DNA of 64,000 nt from an uncultured Paracoccaceae bacterium. GTDB lineage: Bacteria; Pseudomonadota; Alphaproteobacteria; Rhodobacterales; Rhodobacteraceae. Numbering within the stretch: the first letter of the stretch is position 1; every line of letters starts with the position of its first letter. Position numbers and translations under genes: made by a program. The notes beneath the pieces were generated by a model, which searched no databases, was not told where the DNA came from, and saw nothing but the letters and a program-made list of their open reading frames with translations. Location of the stretch: positions 62,001 through 126,000 of the forward strand of contig CANNFU010000007.1 in NCBI GenBank assembly GCA_947503965.1, given 5' to 3'. Positions 8,205 through 16,467 of this stretch are shown piece after piece.

Positions 8205-9731
8205 ATGACAGACCCACTTGATGCCCTGCGCAGGCAGGCGAAAACCCTTCAAAAATCCTATGAGCGTGGCGACCGGCAAGCGATTGCCCGCGTGAACATG
8301 GTCAATCCGCGTAAGAATGGCCCGCTGAAACGGGCAGATTTCCTGCATGTGATCGCGCGAGAAAACAGCTTTGCCAGTTGGCCGCAAATGAAGATCGCGG
8401 TGGACACGCAAGGTATGGATCGCGCCGCCAAACAGCAGCGGCTGAAGATGGCCCTGTTTCACGGTCAGGCCCAAGTCGTGCAGCAACTGATCTGGGATAC
8501 ACCTGATTTGGCAGAGGGGAGTTTTGGCGTGCAGATCGCGCTGTTCGATCTTGATGCCGTCCGGCGCGTTCTGGCCGAAGATCCCGCTGCGGCAACCCGT
8601 GCAGACGGGCCGCGCCGCCCGATCCTGCATCTGGCATTTTCAAAGATGCTCCACGTCTGGCCGGACCGCGAGGCGGACATGTTGGCCATTGCGGATTTGC
8701 TGGTCGCCCATGGGGCGGATGTGAATGACGGCGTTCCACATGAACCCGGCAGCGATCACAAGCTGTCGGCGCTTTACGGTGCGATAGGCCACGCGGGCAA
8801 TATGCCGCTGGGCCGGTGGTTGTTAGAGCAGGGCGCCAATCCGAACGACAACGAAAGCCTTTATCATGCGACCGAGCTTGGTCATCATGAAGGGCTCCAG
8901 CTGCTATTGGCCCATGGCGCAGATCCCAAGGGGACCAATGCGCTGCTGCGCGCGATGGATTTTCATGATGTCACGGCAGTGCGGATGCTGCTGGATGCGG
9001 GCGCTGATCCGAACGAGTTTGCAGGTGAACCAGTCGGGGGTGAGGTGCCGTTTGTCGTGCCCGCGCTGTTTCAGGCGGCGCGGCGGCAGTCCCCGGCCGA
9101 AATGATTGATCTTTTGTTGCAGGCAGGGGCTGATCCAGACCTGACATGGGATGGCGTGCATCCCTATGCGGCCGCCTGTGTTTACGGGAACGCGGCCTTG
9201 CAGGAGCGATTGCCGCAAAGATCGCTATCGCCGGTGGAAGTGATTTTGGCTGAGTGTGCCCAAGATCATGTGGTTGACGGACGCTGGATTGATCCCGCGC
9301 AGATACCACGCCCATTCCGCAACATTCTGGGCGAGGTGCTGGGTCTACCCGGTCGGGCGGCCCATGTGCAGGCATTGGTTGCTGTGGGCCTGCCATGGGA
9401 TGCGCCGGATCATCAGGGAATGCCGCCGGTGCATCTTGCGGGATGGCAGGGCCTGCCTGACATGACGGCCTATTTCCTGTCGCTCGGTTCAGATCTCAGC
9501 CATGTGAACGGCTATGGTGGTACACTGTTGAGCACCATCATCCACGGGTCAGAGAATTGTCCGGAAAGGGCGGCACGCGATCATCTTGCCTGTTTGCGTC
9601 TGGTGCTGGAACACGGCGTTGCCCTGCCAAAGCGGGCAATTGAACTGGCTGGCGCACCGGAGGTGGCGGATTTCCTAGCGGACTGGGCCCTACAGCATCC
9701 CGGCCAAGTGGTAGAGCACGGCATTGCCTGA
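8205..9731 (+). CDS. ankyrin repeat protein
   Basis: A 508-residue protein without signal or membrane segments. Ankyrin units are clear in the middle: LLVAHGADVND, WLLEQGANPNDN, LLLAHGADPKG, MLLDAGADPNEF and LLLQAGADPDL, followed by weaker C-terminal units (YFLSLGSDLSHVNGYGG). The first 100 residues resemble the helical lead-in of bacterial ankyrin proteins (ALRRQAKTLQKSYERGD). The ATG at 8205 has a GAGGAAG site. Its stop overlaps the start region of a tyrosine-phosphatase-like gene, so the two are probably co-translated. The binding partner is unknown. Confidence 0.88.
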   Translation: MTDPLDALRRQAKTLQKSYERGDRQAIARVNMVNPRKNGPLKRADFLHVIARENSFASWPQMKIAVDTQGMDRAAKQQRLKMALFHGQAQVVQQLIWDTPDLAEGSFGVQIALFDLDAVRRVLAEDPAAATRADGPRRPILHLAFSKMLHVWPDREADMLAIADLLVAHGADVNDGVPHEPGSDHKLSALYGAIGHAGNMPLGRWLLEQGANPNDNESLYHATELGHHEGLQLLLAHGADPKGTNALLRAMDFHDVTAVRMLLDAGADPNEFAGEPVGGEVPFVVPALFQAARRQSPAEMIDLLLQAGADPDLTWDGVHPYAAACVYGNAALQERLPQRSLSPVEVILAECAQDHVVDGRWIDPAQIPRPFRNILGEVLGLPGRAAHVQALVAVGLPWDAPDHQGMPPVHLAGWQGLPDMTAYFLSLGSDLSHVNGYGGTLLSTIIHGSENCPERAARDHLACLRLVLEHGVALPKRAIELAGAPEVADFLADWALQHPGQVVEHGIA

Positions 9732-10197
9732 GTTCGTGATCCATAGCCTGCCTGTTGGGGGTGGTGAACTTGCGATCACCCCCATACCGGGCCGCACCCG
9801 ACATTATTATACCGACTGGCTGCGGCTGACGGCGTGGCACCCACAGCTGGTCATCTCAATGACGTCGCAGGCTGAATTGGATCGGAAGGGCGCAGGCAGC
9901 CTTGGCGCGGATCTCGCCATTGCGGGGATCGATTGGCTGCATCTGCCAGTGCCGGATTTTGGGGTGCCAGTTGATATGGACTGGCCCGCGGCGCGCGATC
10001 AGGCGCTCGCCGTGCTGGCGGGGGGCGGGCGTGTTCTGGTCCACTGTTTTGGTGGCTGCGGACGGTCGGGGATGATGTGCTTACGATTGATGATTGCCGC
10101 CGGGGAAGACCCTAATGCGGCGTTGGGCCGGCTACGTCAGGTACGGCCATGTGCAGTGGAAACAGAGGCGCAGCTGGCGTGGGCGCAACAGGGGTGA
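9724..10197 (+). CDS. dual-specificity/tyrosine phosphatase-like protein
   Basis: About 157 residues with the cysteine-phosphatase signature HCX5R: Cys 108 and Arg 114 in VHCFGGCGRSG, counted from the TTG at 9724. An upstream region, LPVPDFGVPVDMDWP, fits the general-acid loop (the Asp in PDFGVP). The fold resembles small CDKN3-like or KAP-like phosphatases found in alphaproteobacteria. The start is uncertain: TTG at 9724, overlapping the ankyrin gene stop, or GTG at 9736. The tight overlap suggests that the ankyrin protein and the phosphatase act together, which is an inference. Confidence 0.82.
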   Translation: MPEFVIHSLPVGGGELAITPIPGRTRHYYTDWLRLTAWHPQLVISMTSQAELDRKGAGSLGADLAIAGIDWLHLPVPDFGVPVDMDWPAARDQALAVLAGGGRVLVHCFGGCGRSGMMCLRLMIAAGEDPNAALGRLRQVRPCAVETEAQLAWAQQG

Positions 10198-10201
10198 TGA
10201 A

Positions 10202-10231
10202 ACGTAAGATGGGTTTCAACCCATCTTACGT
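10202..10231. repeat. perfect 13-bp palindrome, possible terminator or REP-like element
   Basis: The arms ACGTAAGATGGGT and ACCCATCTTACGT flank a TTCA loop. It sits four bases after the phosphatase stop and before the convergent rsgA gene. There is no T tract, so if it terminates transcription it is not a classic Rho-independent site. From memory, similar GTAAGATGGGT palindromes recur between genes in Rhodobacterales. Confidence 0.75.
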
Positions 10232-10291
10232 GATACTTAAGGACCAAAACCTACCTTGTTTGCGGTCCCTCAGGCGTATCAATGGCCGCGA

Positions 10292-11326
10292 CTATGACCG
10301 CTTCTTCTTGGACATTGCAGATTTCACCATTTTGCCGAACTTGCGGTGACGGTCGCGCGATTGTGCAATTGTCTCGGTCGCGTGCTGGTTTTCGCGTTTG
10401 AGCTTTTTGAACCGTTTCAGCCTGTCCGGGTCGACCTCACCCTCGTCGATGGCGGCAATCACGGCGCAACCCGGTTCGGTTTCATGTTCGCAGTCGCGAA
10501 ACTTGCAATGTGTAGCCAGTTCCGAGATTTCGGGGAAGGTCGCGTCGATCCCATACGCGACCTCGGCCACGCCAAGCCCGCGCATGCCGGGTGTGTCGAT
10601 CAACCAGCCGCCGATGGGGATCTGGTGCAGCGAACGCCCTGTGGTCGTATGCCGTCCGCGCGCATCGTCTTCCCGAATGTCCTGCGTCAATGCCGCACCA
10701 CCGGTCAGCGCATTGGCGATGGTGGTCTTGCCGACACCGGATGACCCGGCAAAGGCGACGGTTTGCCCCTTGCCGCACCATGGGGCGAGGTGTTCGGCCA
10801 CATCATCGCCTTTGGCGTTGATCGCCAGCACCTCAAGATCGCGCCCAAGTTTGCGAGCCTGGTCAACATAGCTGTCTGGATCGTCGCATTGATCCGCCTT
10901 GGTCAGGACGATCACAGGCGTGATCATCGCATCATGGGCCAGTGCCAGATAGCGTTCCAGCCGGGCGACGTTAAAGTCATTGTTGCAGGATGATGTAATA
11001 AACAACGTATCAAGATTGGCGGCGATCAGTTGCTTTTCGCCTGTGTGATACTCGGTACCCCGGCTAAGTTCGGTCTTGCGGTCCAAGACGCGCACCAGCC
11101 TGTGCTGTTCAGGGGCGGCCAGTACCCAATCACCAACCGCCACGGCAGCGGTGGTGATGCCGGGATCAAGGGTCAGTTCAAGCGTGCCCAGTTCAGAAAA
11201 TCCCACCACGCGGTCGCGGTGAACCGTTCCGATGCGGGCAGGGGTGAGGGTCTCCAGCTCTTCGATTTCGAGCTGGGACATGTAGAAAGGCGACCAGCCA
11301 AGGGCGTCGCGTGTGAGTTCTGTCAA
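10292..11326 (-). CDS. rsgA: ribosome small subunit-dependent GTPase A
   Basis: A 344-residue circularly permuted GTPase that acts late in 30S maturation. In order it has an OB-like N-terminal domain, the G4 motif as LTKADQCDD, G1 as GSSGVGKTTIANAL, G3 as DTPGMRG and a C-terminal zinc motif (CKFRDCEHETEPGC). Permuted order (G4 before G1) is diagnostic of the RsgA/YjeQ family. The start is TTG at 11326 with a GAGG site; the alternative ATG at 11281 would cut into the N-terminal domain. A 12-codon ORF with a strong ribosome site lies 80 bases upstream. Confidence 0.95.
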   Translation of the reverse strand: MTELTRDALGWSPFYMSQLEIEELETLTPARIGTVHRDRVVGFSELGTLELTLDPGITTAAVAVGDWVLAAPEQHRLVRVLDRKTELSRGTEYHTGEKQLIAANLDTLFITSSCNNDFNVARLERYLALAHDAMITPVIVLTKADQCDDPDSYVDQARKLGRDLEVLAINAKGDDVAEHLAPWCGKGQTVAFAGSSGVGKTTIANALTGGAALTQDIREDDARGRHTTTGRSLHQIPIGGWLIDTPGMRGLGVAEVAYGIDATFPEISELATHCKFRDCEHETEPGCAVIAAIDEGEVDPDRLKRFKKLKRENQHATETIAQSRDRHRKFGKMVKSAMSKKKRS

Positions 11327-11405
11327 TGGAGTGTCCTCGTCAAAGGAAATGCGTTTGCTGACGCAGATGCATCAGCGGGAACCGGACGAGGTTGCGGACA
11401 AAGCT

Positions 11406-11444
11406 TCAGCGCACCCGGACCGGGAGGAAGGATCGCACAATCAT
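11406..11444 (-). CDS. possible 12-residue leader ORF (MIVRSFLPVRVR)
   Basis: A very short frame of 12 codons and a TGA, preceded by an exceptionally strong AAGGAGG site five to six bases before its ATG. It lies on the rsgA strand, 80 bases upstream of rsgA. It may be a leader peptide or an independent small protein. The peptide is basic and amphipathic, with three Arg. Nothing but the ribosome site and position supports it. Confidence 0.4.
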   Translation of the reverse strand: MIVRSFLPVRVR

Positions 11445-11603
11445 CTTTGTCCTCCTTGTTTGACAGGCCGTCGGCGTACTAACAGCGTTTCGCTTACTAC
11501 GTTCATCGCTGACCCGCTGGGCGTTTGTCAAGCATCTGCCAGGTTGTCGTTCGCGTGAAAGGCGGTAATGATATGCATAATGCATTCATTGAGGGACGTA
11601 TTG

Positions 11604-12212
11604 ATGCGTTGGCTTACTGCATTTTTATTGTTTGCGACCCCCGCGATGGCTGAGCCGCTGTTGATCGCACCTGAACGTGTGCTGGGTGTGTTTGATGCCA
11701 ATGAATATGCGGGCAATGACTGGAACCGGGATGAATATCAGGACCTGACTGTCATTGCGATTTCGCAGAGTGGTGATGCGGTTGATTTGTATCTTGCCAC
11801 GTCTGACCCTGTTACGGGCGCGCTGACGGTCACAGATGTTGCCTACGGAATTCTGCCCTATGATCCTGACCGCATTGGCGATGTCAGATATGAGATATTC
11901 CCAAGCCATGAAACCTATGATCCTGTGGTCGGGTATAACTCTGAGGTGTCTGGGAAATCGCTTTATATCCGCATCGGCGCAAGGGAGGTTGGTTCGGATA
12001 TCATGGACGTATTAGCTCTGACGTCTACAGAACCGGGTCAGCCATCAAAAACGAATTGCGAGATTTGGTTTGTGAACATTTTTGAGGAGAATTTTGTGCC
12101 ACATGCGACGGTGCTTTCGCCTGATGGTGAAGAGACGACATACAATCCGGGTGCTCCGCCATTATTAGCGGATTGGCACCATACCGATCTGCCGAACCCA
12201 TGTTTGCCATGA
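11604..12212 (+). CDS. secreted protein of unknown function (paralogue 1)
   Basis: A 202-residue protein with a clear signal peptide (MRWLTAFLLFATPAMA, then EP). The mature part includes DWNRDEYQDLTVIAISQSGDAVDLYLATSDPVTGAL. This matches in spacing and residues a segment of the next gene (DMNGDGLNDRLLLV...GDAVDMIVLMSDPQTGAF), so the two are paralogues. The D-x-N-x-D-x-x-x-D spacing looks like a degenerate calcium-binding or FG-GAP-like loop. The ATG at 11604 has a GAGGGA site. It overlaps the next gene by four bases. No function is recognised. Confidence 0.75.
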   Translation: MRWLTAFLLFATPAMAEPLLIAPERVLGVFDANEYAGNDWNRDEYQDLTVIAISQSGDAVDLYLATSDPVTGALTVTDVAYGILPYDPDRIGDVRYEIFPSHETYDPVVGYNSEVSGKSLYIRIGAREVGSDIMDVLALTSTEPGQPSKTNCEIWFVNIFEENFVPHATVLSPDGEETTYNPGAPPLLADWHHTDLPNPCLP

Positions 12213-12817
12213 CGTATGCACCGTCTTTCCTGACCCGCCTTGCATTACTTGCTGCGGTATCGCTGCCTGCCCCGTTGGTCGCGGATGGGCTGGAGACAGC
12301 CCCGTTGATCGATATTACCCACCTTGTCGGGGAGGCCAGTGATCAGGATATGAATGGCGACGGTCTTAACGATCGTCTTTTGCTGGTGATCAATGATGTG
12401 GGTGACGCTGTGGATATGATTGTTTTGATGTCTGATCCGCAAACAGGTGCGTTTGCCCCCCCGCAGTTTGTGCGTACTGTATTGCCCACCGAGCTGCCGC
12501 GACATAATTACAATCTGCATCAGATCAACTATGCTGGCGGCTCTGATCCGAAGGTGGCGGTGCAACCCGTGATAACTGTGTTTGGGCCACAAAGCCGTAT
12601 GGAACTGGTGCTGAAACAGGCGGCGGATGGCTGGCAGATTGATCGGCTCAGCGGGGCTATGGCAGTTGATGCACCGGAGTGCCGGTTGAACTATGCTGCG
12701 GGTCGCGGCGTCGTGATACGTGTGCGGCAGGATAGCGAATATATCAGTATTGGTGCGGCACCCAAGTTGCGTCCCTATTGGTGGCAGGATGGGTTGGCTG
12801 CTGTGTGTTTGGGGTAG
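12209..12817 (+). CDS. secreted protein of unknown function (paralogue 2)
   Basis: A 202-residue protein whose ATG overlaps the TGA of the preceding gene (ATGA), so translation is coupled. The signal peptide is about residues 1-29 (RLALLAAVSLPAPLVADG). The loop DQDMNGDGLNDRLLLV has the D-x-N-x-D-G-x-x-D spacing of calcium-binding VCBS/FG-GAP-type motifs, and GDAVDMIVLMSDPQTGAF repeats the pattern of its upstream paralogue. Two cysteines lie near the C-terminus. It is probably periplasmic or exported and arose by tandem duplication. Function is unknown. Confidence 0.75.
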   Translation: MTYAPSFLTRLALLAAVSLPAPLVADGLETAPLIDITHLVGEASDQDMNGDGLNDRLLLVINDVGDAVDMIVLMSDPQTGAFAPPQFVRTVLPTELPRHNYNLHQINYAGGSDPKVAVQPVITVFGPQSRMELVLKQAADGWQIDRLSGAMAVDAPECRLNYAAGRGVVIRVRQDSEYISIGAAPKLRPYWWQDGLAAVCLG

Positions 12818-12911
12818 GGTTAGTTTGCGCCACTTCTAGGACTCCGCCAAGCGGCTTTGCCGTTTCGATCTGTCCCTATCCGCGATTTTGCTGCGCGAAT
12901 TCGCGGTAGGT

Positions 12912-13005
12912 GAGAGGCTGGACAACGACCCAAGCGGGGCTCGTTATGGCTGCTTCCTTCCGGACCTGACCAGGTTGGCGAGGCGCTCGCCCGCGCCAAC
13001 CTCTC
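12912..13005 (-). ncRNA. ffs: signal recognition particle RNA, small bacterial type
   Basis: On the minus strand this reads as a hairpin RNA with the invariant SRP domain IV core, CAGGTCCGGAAGGAAGCAGCC (about 12948-12968). The 5' GAGAGG pairs with the 3' CCTCTC to close a rod about 94 bases long. The inner strands GGTTGGCG and CGCCAACC pair on the 5' side. It binds Ffh and guides co-translational membrane targeting. The exact ends may extend by a few bases. Confidence 0.95.
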
Positions 13006-13044
13006 AATGCGCATATAGCCTCGTGCTTGCCGTTGCGCAAGATG

Positions 13045-14919
13045 TCACAGGATAAGTTGATAGGTATCAAACCCGTCAGGGCCGGGGCCTAGATGCCGCA
13101 TGGCTTTGGTCATGTGATGGCGCGCCTTGGGTGCGGACAAGAAGGTGGCAGACGTGTCTGGAAGATCGGAAAATCGCCATGTCGGCTCAATCTGGTCAAC
13201 AATTGTTTGTTGTTGTCGCAGGCTTGCTATCAGGATGTCTCGCGTGGACTGCGCTGAGCGATAGAGGATGTTTCGGTCGTCTATGGCAGGATAGTTGCCA
13301 CCGCCATAGGCGCGGTAGCTATTGGTCGCCAGGACAAACAGGTCGTCGTCAAGCACTGGCCTGCCCTGATAGGTCATGTTGCGGATGCGTGCTGCTTGCG
13401 GCATGACGACCAGCCCATCTGTGGCATGACGTGCGGGCTGGCTCAGATCAATTTCGTAACGCAAGCCATAGAGCGCATCGAAATCATAGCCGGGGCTGTG
13501 ATGCATCAGCAAAGCCTGGTCGGCGCGGCCCGGTATGAGATGTTGAAAATGGGCTGCGGCCCGTTCCAGCCAGGCGCGCAGGTCCGCGCCGGTTTGCAGG
13601 ACGGCGCATAAGGTATTGGCAAAAGGATAAATCGCTGCCGTGTCGCGTAATGTCAGCGGACCTGGCGCGATATCGATATAGTGGCCCGGACCGGATTTAT
13701 CGCCAAACATAAACGGCGATGTCGCGCTGATGACGGGCAGATCTGCCTGGGGTGTGTCAGACAGGGCTGACCGCACATGGTCGCGCTGTGCCTTGGCCAG
13801 TAATTGCTGGCCAAGATCAGGAACAATCGTCGCGAAATAGCTGTGGACCGGGTTCATGGTGGTGGCAACGGGTTGCCGGATATGGGCCAGCGTAGCCTGA
13901 TGCCCATTAGTGAGACCGGCTTTGATCGTATCATGCAGGTGTGCGGTGACAGGTGTGGGGGCAGATCCGACCTCAAGCGAGATCTGGTGATGTGCGATCT
14001 GCCATCCCTTTGCGTCAACGCGAAGATCCAGATCGACGACGCCTAACCGATTGCCATAAAAGCCCGCCATGACAGTCGGCTTGCCGTGCAATGTGCCCGC
14101 GACAGGGTTGACGACCCGGGTCGAAGCAAGGGTTGGATCTGGAAAAACGTCGTGCGTGTGCCCCGTCAATAGCACGTCGATACCGTCGATGCTAGCAAGT
14201 GGGACGGCAGGATTTTCCATACGATCGGTGTGGGTTTCGGCGGCAATACCCGCATGGCAAAGGGCTATGATCACGTCGGCGCCCGCGCTTTTGATATGGG
14301 GGACGAGACGTCTGGCGCAGATCACGATGTCTTCGGTAACCAGATGACCCGCCAGCGCATCATGATCCCATTGGGTGATCTGTGGTGTGACAAAGCCGAT
14401 TACCCCGATCGTGATCGGGCGCGATTGTCCGTCACTGCAGGTCAGGCTGCGTTCGATCATACAGAAACTCTTGGCAATCGGTCGAACATGACGATCATCA
14501 ATATTCGCGCACACGACCGGAAAACGGGCGTCTCGCAGTGCGCGGCGCAGGAACGGAAGGCCGTAATTGAATTCATGATTGCCTAGTGCGACCGCGTCAT
14601 ATTGCAGCGCATTGAAAGCGTGGATCATGGGATGCACGCCGTCTTGCGGGGATTGCGTTGCCAGATGATCGGCCAGCGGATTGCCCTGAATGAAATCGCC
14701 GTTGTCAAATAGCAAAGTCGTCTGGCCCGGCGCGCTGCGCAGCGCGTGGATCGGCTCCAGCAACCGGACCAGCCCACAGTTTTCATCCACACGATCTGCA
14801 AAATAGTCGTAATCCAACAGATGCACATGCAGATCCGTTGTCTCCAGTATACAGAGCCGGGCAGTTGGTGCGATGGGCGATGATCCGACAGGTAATGCGT
14901 CGGGTTGGTTGGCAATCAT
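13045..14919 (-). CDS. cpdB: 2',3'-cyclic-nucleotide 2'-phosphodiesterase / 3'-nucleotidase
   Basis: A 624-residue 5'-nucleotidase-family enzyme. The N-terminal metallophosphatase domain shows TTDLHVHLLDYDYF (metal Asp-x-His), DNGDFIQGNPL and GNHEFNYGLPFL, then GLCHAG-like (ALCHAGI) and GHTHDVFP. The C-terminal substrate domain contains NSYRAYGGGNYP, diagnostic of CpdB. It converts 2',3'-cyclic nucleotides to 3'-nucleotides and then to nucleosides. CpdB is normally periplasmic, but I see no signal peptide: the first 20 residues are polar. It may therefore be cytoplasmic or use another route. It is divergent from nudC. Confidence 0.92.
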   Translation of the reverse strand: MIANQPDALPVGSSPIAPTARLCILETTDLHVHLLDYDYFADRVDENCGLVRLLEPIHALRSAPGQTTLLFDNGDFIQGNPLADHLATQSPQDGVHPMIHAFNALQYDAVALGNHEFNYGLPFLRRALRDARFPVVCANIDDRHVRPIAKSFCMIERSLTCSDGQSRPITIGVIGFVTPQITQWDHDALAGHLVTEDIVICARRLVPHIKSAGADVIIALCHAGIAAETHTDRMENPAVPLASIDGIDVLLTGHTHDVFPDPTLASTRVVNPVAGTLHGKPTVMAGFYGNRLGVVDLDLRVDAKGWQIAHHQISLEVGSAPTPVTAHLHDTIKAGLTNGHQATLAHIRQPVATTMNPVHSYFATIVPDLGQQLLAKAQRDHVRSALSDTPQADLPVISATSPFMFGDKSGPGHYIDIAPGPLTLRDTAAIYPFANTLCAVLQTGADLRAWLERAAAHFQHLIPGRADQALLMHHSPGYDFDALYGLRYEIDLSQPARHATDGLVVMPQAARIRNMTYQGRPVLDDDLFVLATNSYRAYGGGNYPAIDDRNILYRSAQSTRDILIASLRQQQTIVDQIEPTWRFSDLPDTSATFLSAPKARHHMTKAMRHLGPGPDGFDTYQLIL

Positions 14920-15008
14920 GTCTCAACCATAGATGGAAATTTTGTTGCTGCCACCAGTGGCGTGCAGAAATATTTGAACTTACCGATTTGCCGTGTCATT
15001 CCGTCACG

Positions 15009-15956
15009 ATGAAAATTGCAGAAACAGTAACGTTCGGCGGCTCTGGCCTGGATCGCGCGACCGATCTTCGCGGTGACATTGCTGCCGTGCAGGCCGATCC
15101 CGCAGCCCGTGTTGTGCTAATGTGGCGCGGCAAGCCGATGATTGATGGCGATGCCTTGATCCGGGTTGCGCTGGATCATCCGATATTGGCCGATGCGCGA
15201 CCGGGCCAGGTCTTGTTGGGACGTGACGATGCCGGCCCGGTACTGGCCGCGGACCTGTCAGACTGGGCCCCGCCCGAAGGTGATCCGGGGCAATTGGACA
15301 GTTTTCTGGACAAGACCGAACAACGGCACCCCACGATCACAGACGCGACATTTGCCGAATTGCGCGGGGTCATGACCCGGCTCTCGCCACGCGACGCAGA
15401 GCTTGCAGCGACAGCCAAGGCCGTTCTGGGCTGGCATCAGACGCACCGCTTTTGCGCACGCTGCGGACAGGAAAGCGTCATGGCGATGGCCGGATGGCAG
15501 CGGGATTGCCCGGCTTGCGGGCATCACCATTTCCCACGAACCGATCCCGTGGTCATCATGCTGATCACCCATGGCAATTCCGTGCTGGTCGGTCGCTCTC
15601 CCGGATGGCCCGAAGGCATGTATTCACTGCTCGCCGGTTTTGTCGAACCGGGCGAGACGATGGAGGCTGCCGTGCGTCGCGAAGTGTTCGAAGAGGTTGG
15701 CGTGAAGGTCGGTCCGGTCAGTTATCTGGCCAGCCAGTCCTGGCCTTTCCCGGCCTCATTGATGCTGGGTTGTGCAGGCACGGCGTTAACCACTGATCTC
15801 ATACGCGACCCGAACGAGATCGAAGATGCGCTATGGGTCAGCCGAGAGGACATGGCGCGGGCTTTTGCGGGTGAACATCCCGATATCCTGCCCGCCCGTA
15901 AAGGCGCGATTGCGCATTTCCTGCTGCAGGCATGGCTGGCCGATAGGCTTGATTAA
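15009..15956 (+). CDS. nudC: NAD(+) diphosphatase (NADH pyrophosphatase, deNADding Nudix enzyme)
   Basis: A 315-residue NudC. The order is an N-terminal domain, a zinc ribbon (Cys 149, 152, 167 and 170 in CARC and CPAC), and the Nudix box with GFVEPGETMEAA, REVFEE and VGV. The NudC signature follows as SQSWPFPASLML. It hydrolyses NAD(H) to NMN(H) and AMP and can remove NAD caps from RNA. The ATG at 15009 was chosen; the open frame upstream runs into the divergent cpdB start and lacks family similarity. An SRPBCC gene follows 46 bases later. Confidence 0.94.
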   Translation: MKIAETVTFGGSGLDRATDLRGDIAAVQADPAARVVLMWRGKPMIDGDALIRVALDHPILADARPGQVLLGRDDAGPVLAADLSDWAPPEGDPGQLDSFLDKTEQRHPTITDATFAELRGVMTRLSPRDAELAATAKAVLGWHQTHRFCARCGQESVMAMAGWQRDCPACGHHHFPRTDPVVIMLITHGNSVLVGRSPGWPEGMYSLLAGFVEPGETMEAAVRREVFEEVGVKVGPVSYLASQSWPFPASLMLGCAGTALTTDLIRDPNEIEDALWVSREDMARAFAGEHPDILPARKGAIAHFLLQAWLADRLD

Positions 15957-16002
15957 CCCCGGCGTGCCAAAAATGCGGCCAAACGAAAGACGGAAGACGT
16001 AA

Positions 16003-16467
16003 ATGAAGTTCAGCACGCGCGAGGATATCGAAGCCCCGATTGCCTTTGTCTTCGAACGGATCAGTGATTTTGATACGTTCGAAAAACGTGCGCTGCGTCA
16101 AGGGGCCGACGTGCAGCGGACGGACGAGGGCGCATTTGACGTCGGGGCGATCTGGGACGTGGCCTTTCCGTTTCGGGGCCGCACCAGAAAGATGCAGATC
16201 AAGCTGACGCAGATTGATCCACCCAATGGCTACCATTTTGAGACGGAATCCGATGGTATGACCGCCACATCGGACGTTACCTTGGTATCATTGTCTCCGA
16301 CCCGTACCCGGATCGCCGTGGGGATAGACCTGCGCGCACGGACGCTGACCGCGCGCCTTTTGATCCAATCCATGAAATTGGCGAAAACCAAACTGTCCAA
16401 TCGGTTCAAGGCGCGTGTACTGGATTATGCCGAAGATATCGAGGATGCGTTTCGCAAGCAGGGCTGA
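16003..16467 (+). CDS. SRPBCC (START-like) family protein
   Basis: A 154-residue single-domain protein with the helix-grip pattern of polyketide-cyclase/START-like proteins. It starts MKFSTREDIEAPIAFVFERISDFDTFEKRALR, followed by alternating strands (GAIWDVAFPFRG, MQIKLTQIDPPNGYHFET) and a long C-terminal helix. Such proteins bind hydrophobic ligands; the ligand here is unknown. It lies directly after nudC and could share its transcript. Confidence 0.82.
   Translation: MKFSTREDIEAPIAFVFERISDFDTFEKRALRQGADVQRTDEGAFDVGAIWDVAFPFRGRTRKMQIKLTQIDPPNGYHFETESDGMTATSDVTLVSLSPTRTRIAVGIDLRARTLTARLLIQSMKLAKTKLSNRFKARVLDYAEDIEDAFRKQG

Noticed and set aside
12818-12911. Possible tRNA next to the SRP RNA
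   Set aside because: No cloverleaf or TTCGA-type loop could be found here or elsewhere in the window.
14838-15008. Upstream extension of nudC into the cpdB start
   Set aside because: The extension runs through the opposite-strand start of cpdB and has no NudC similarity. The ATG at 15009 begins at the first family-like residues.
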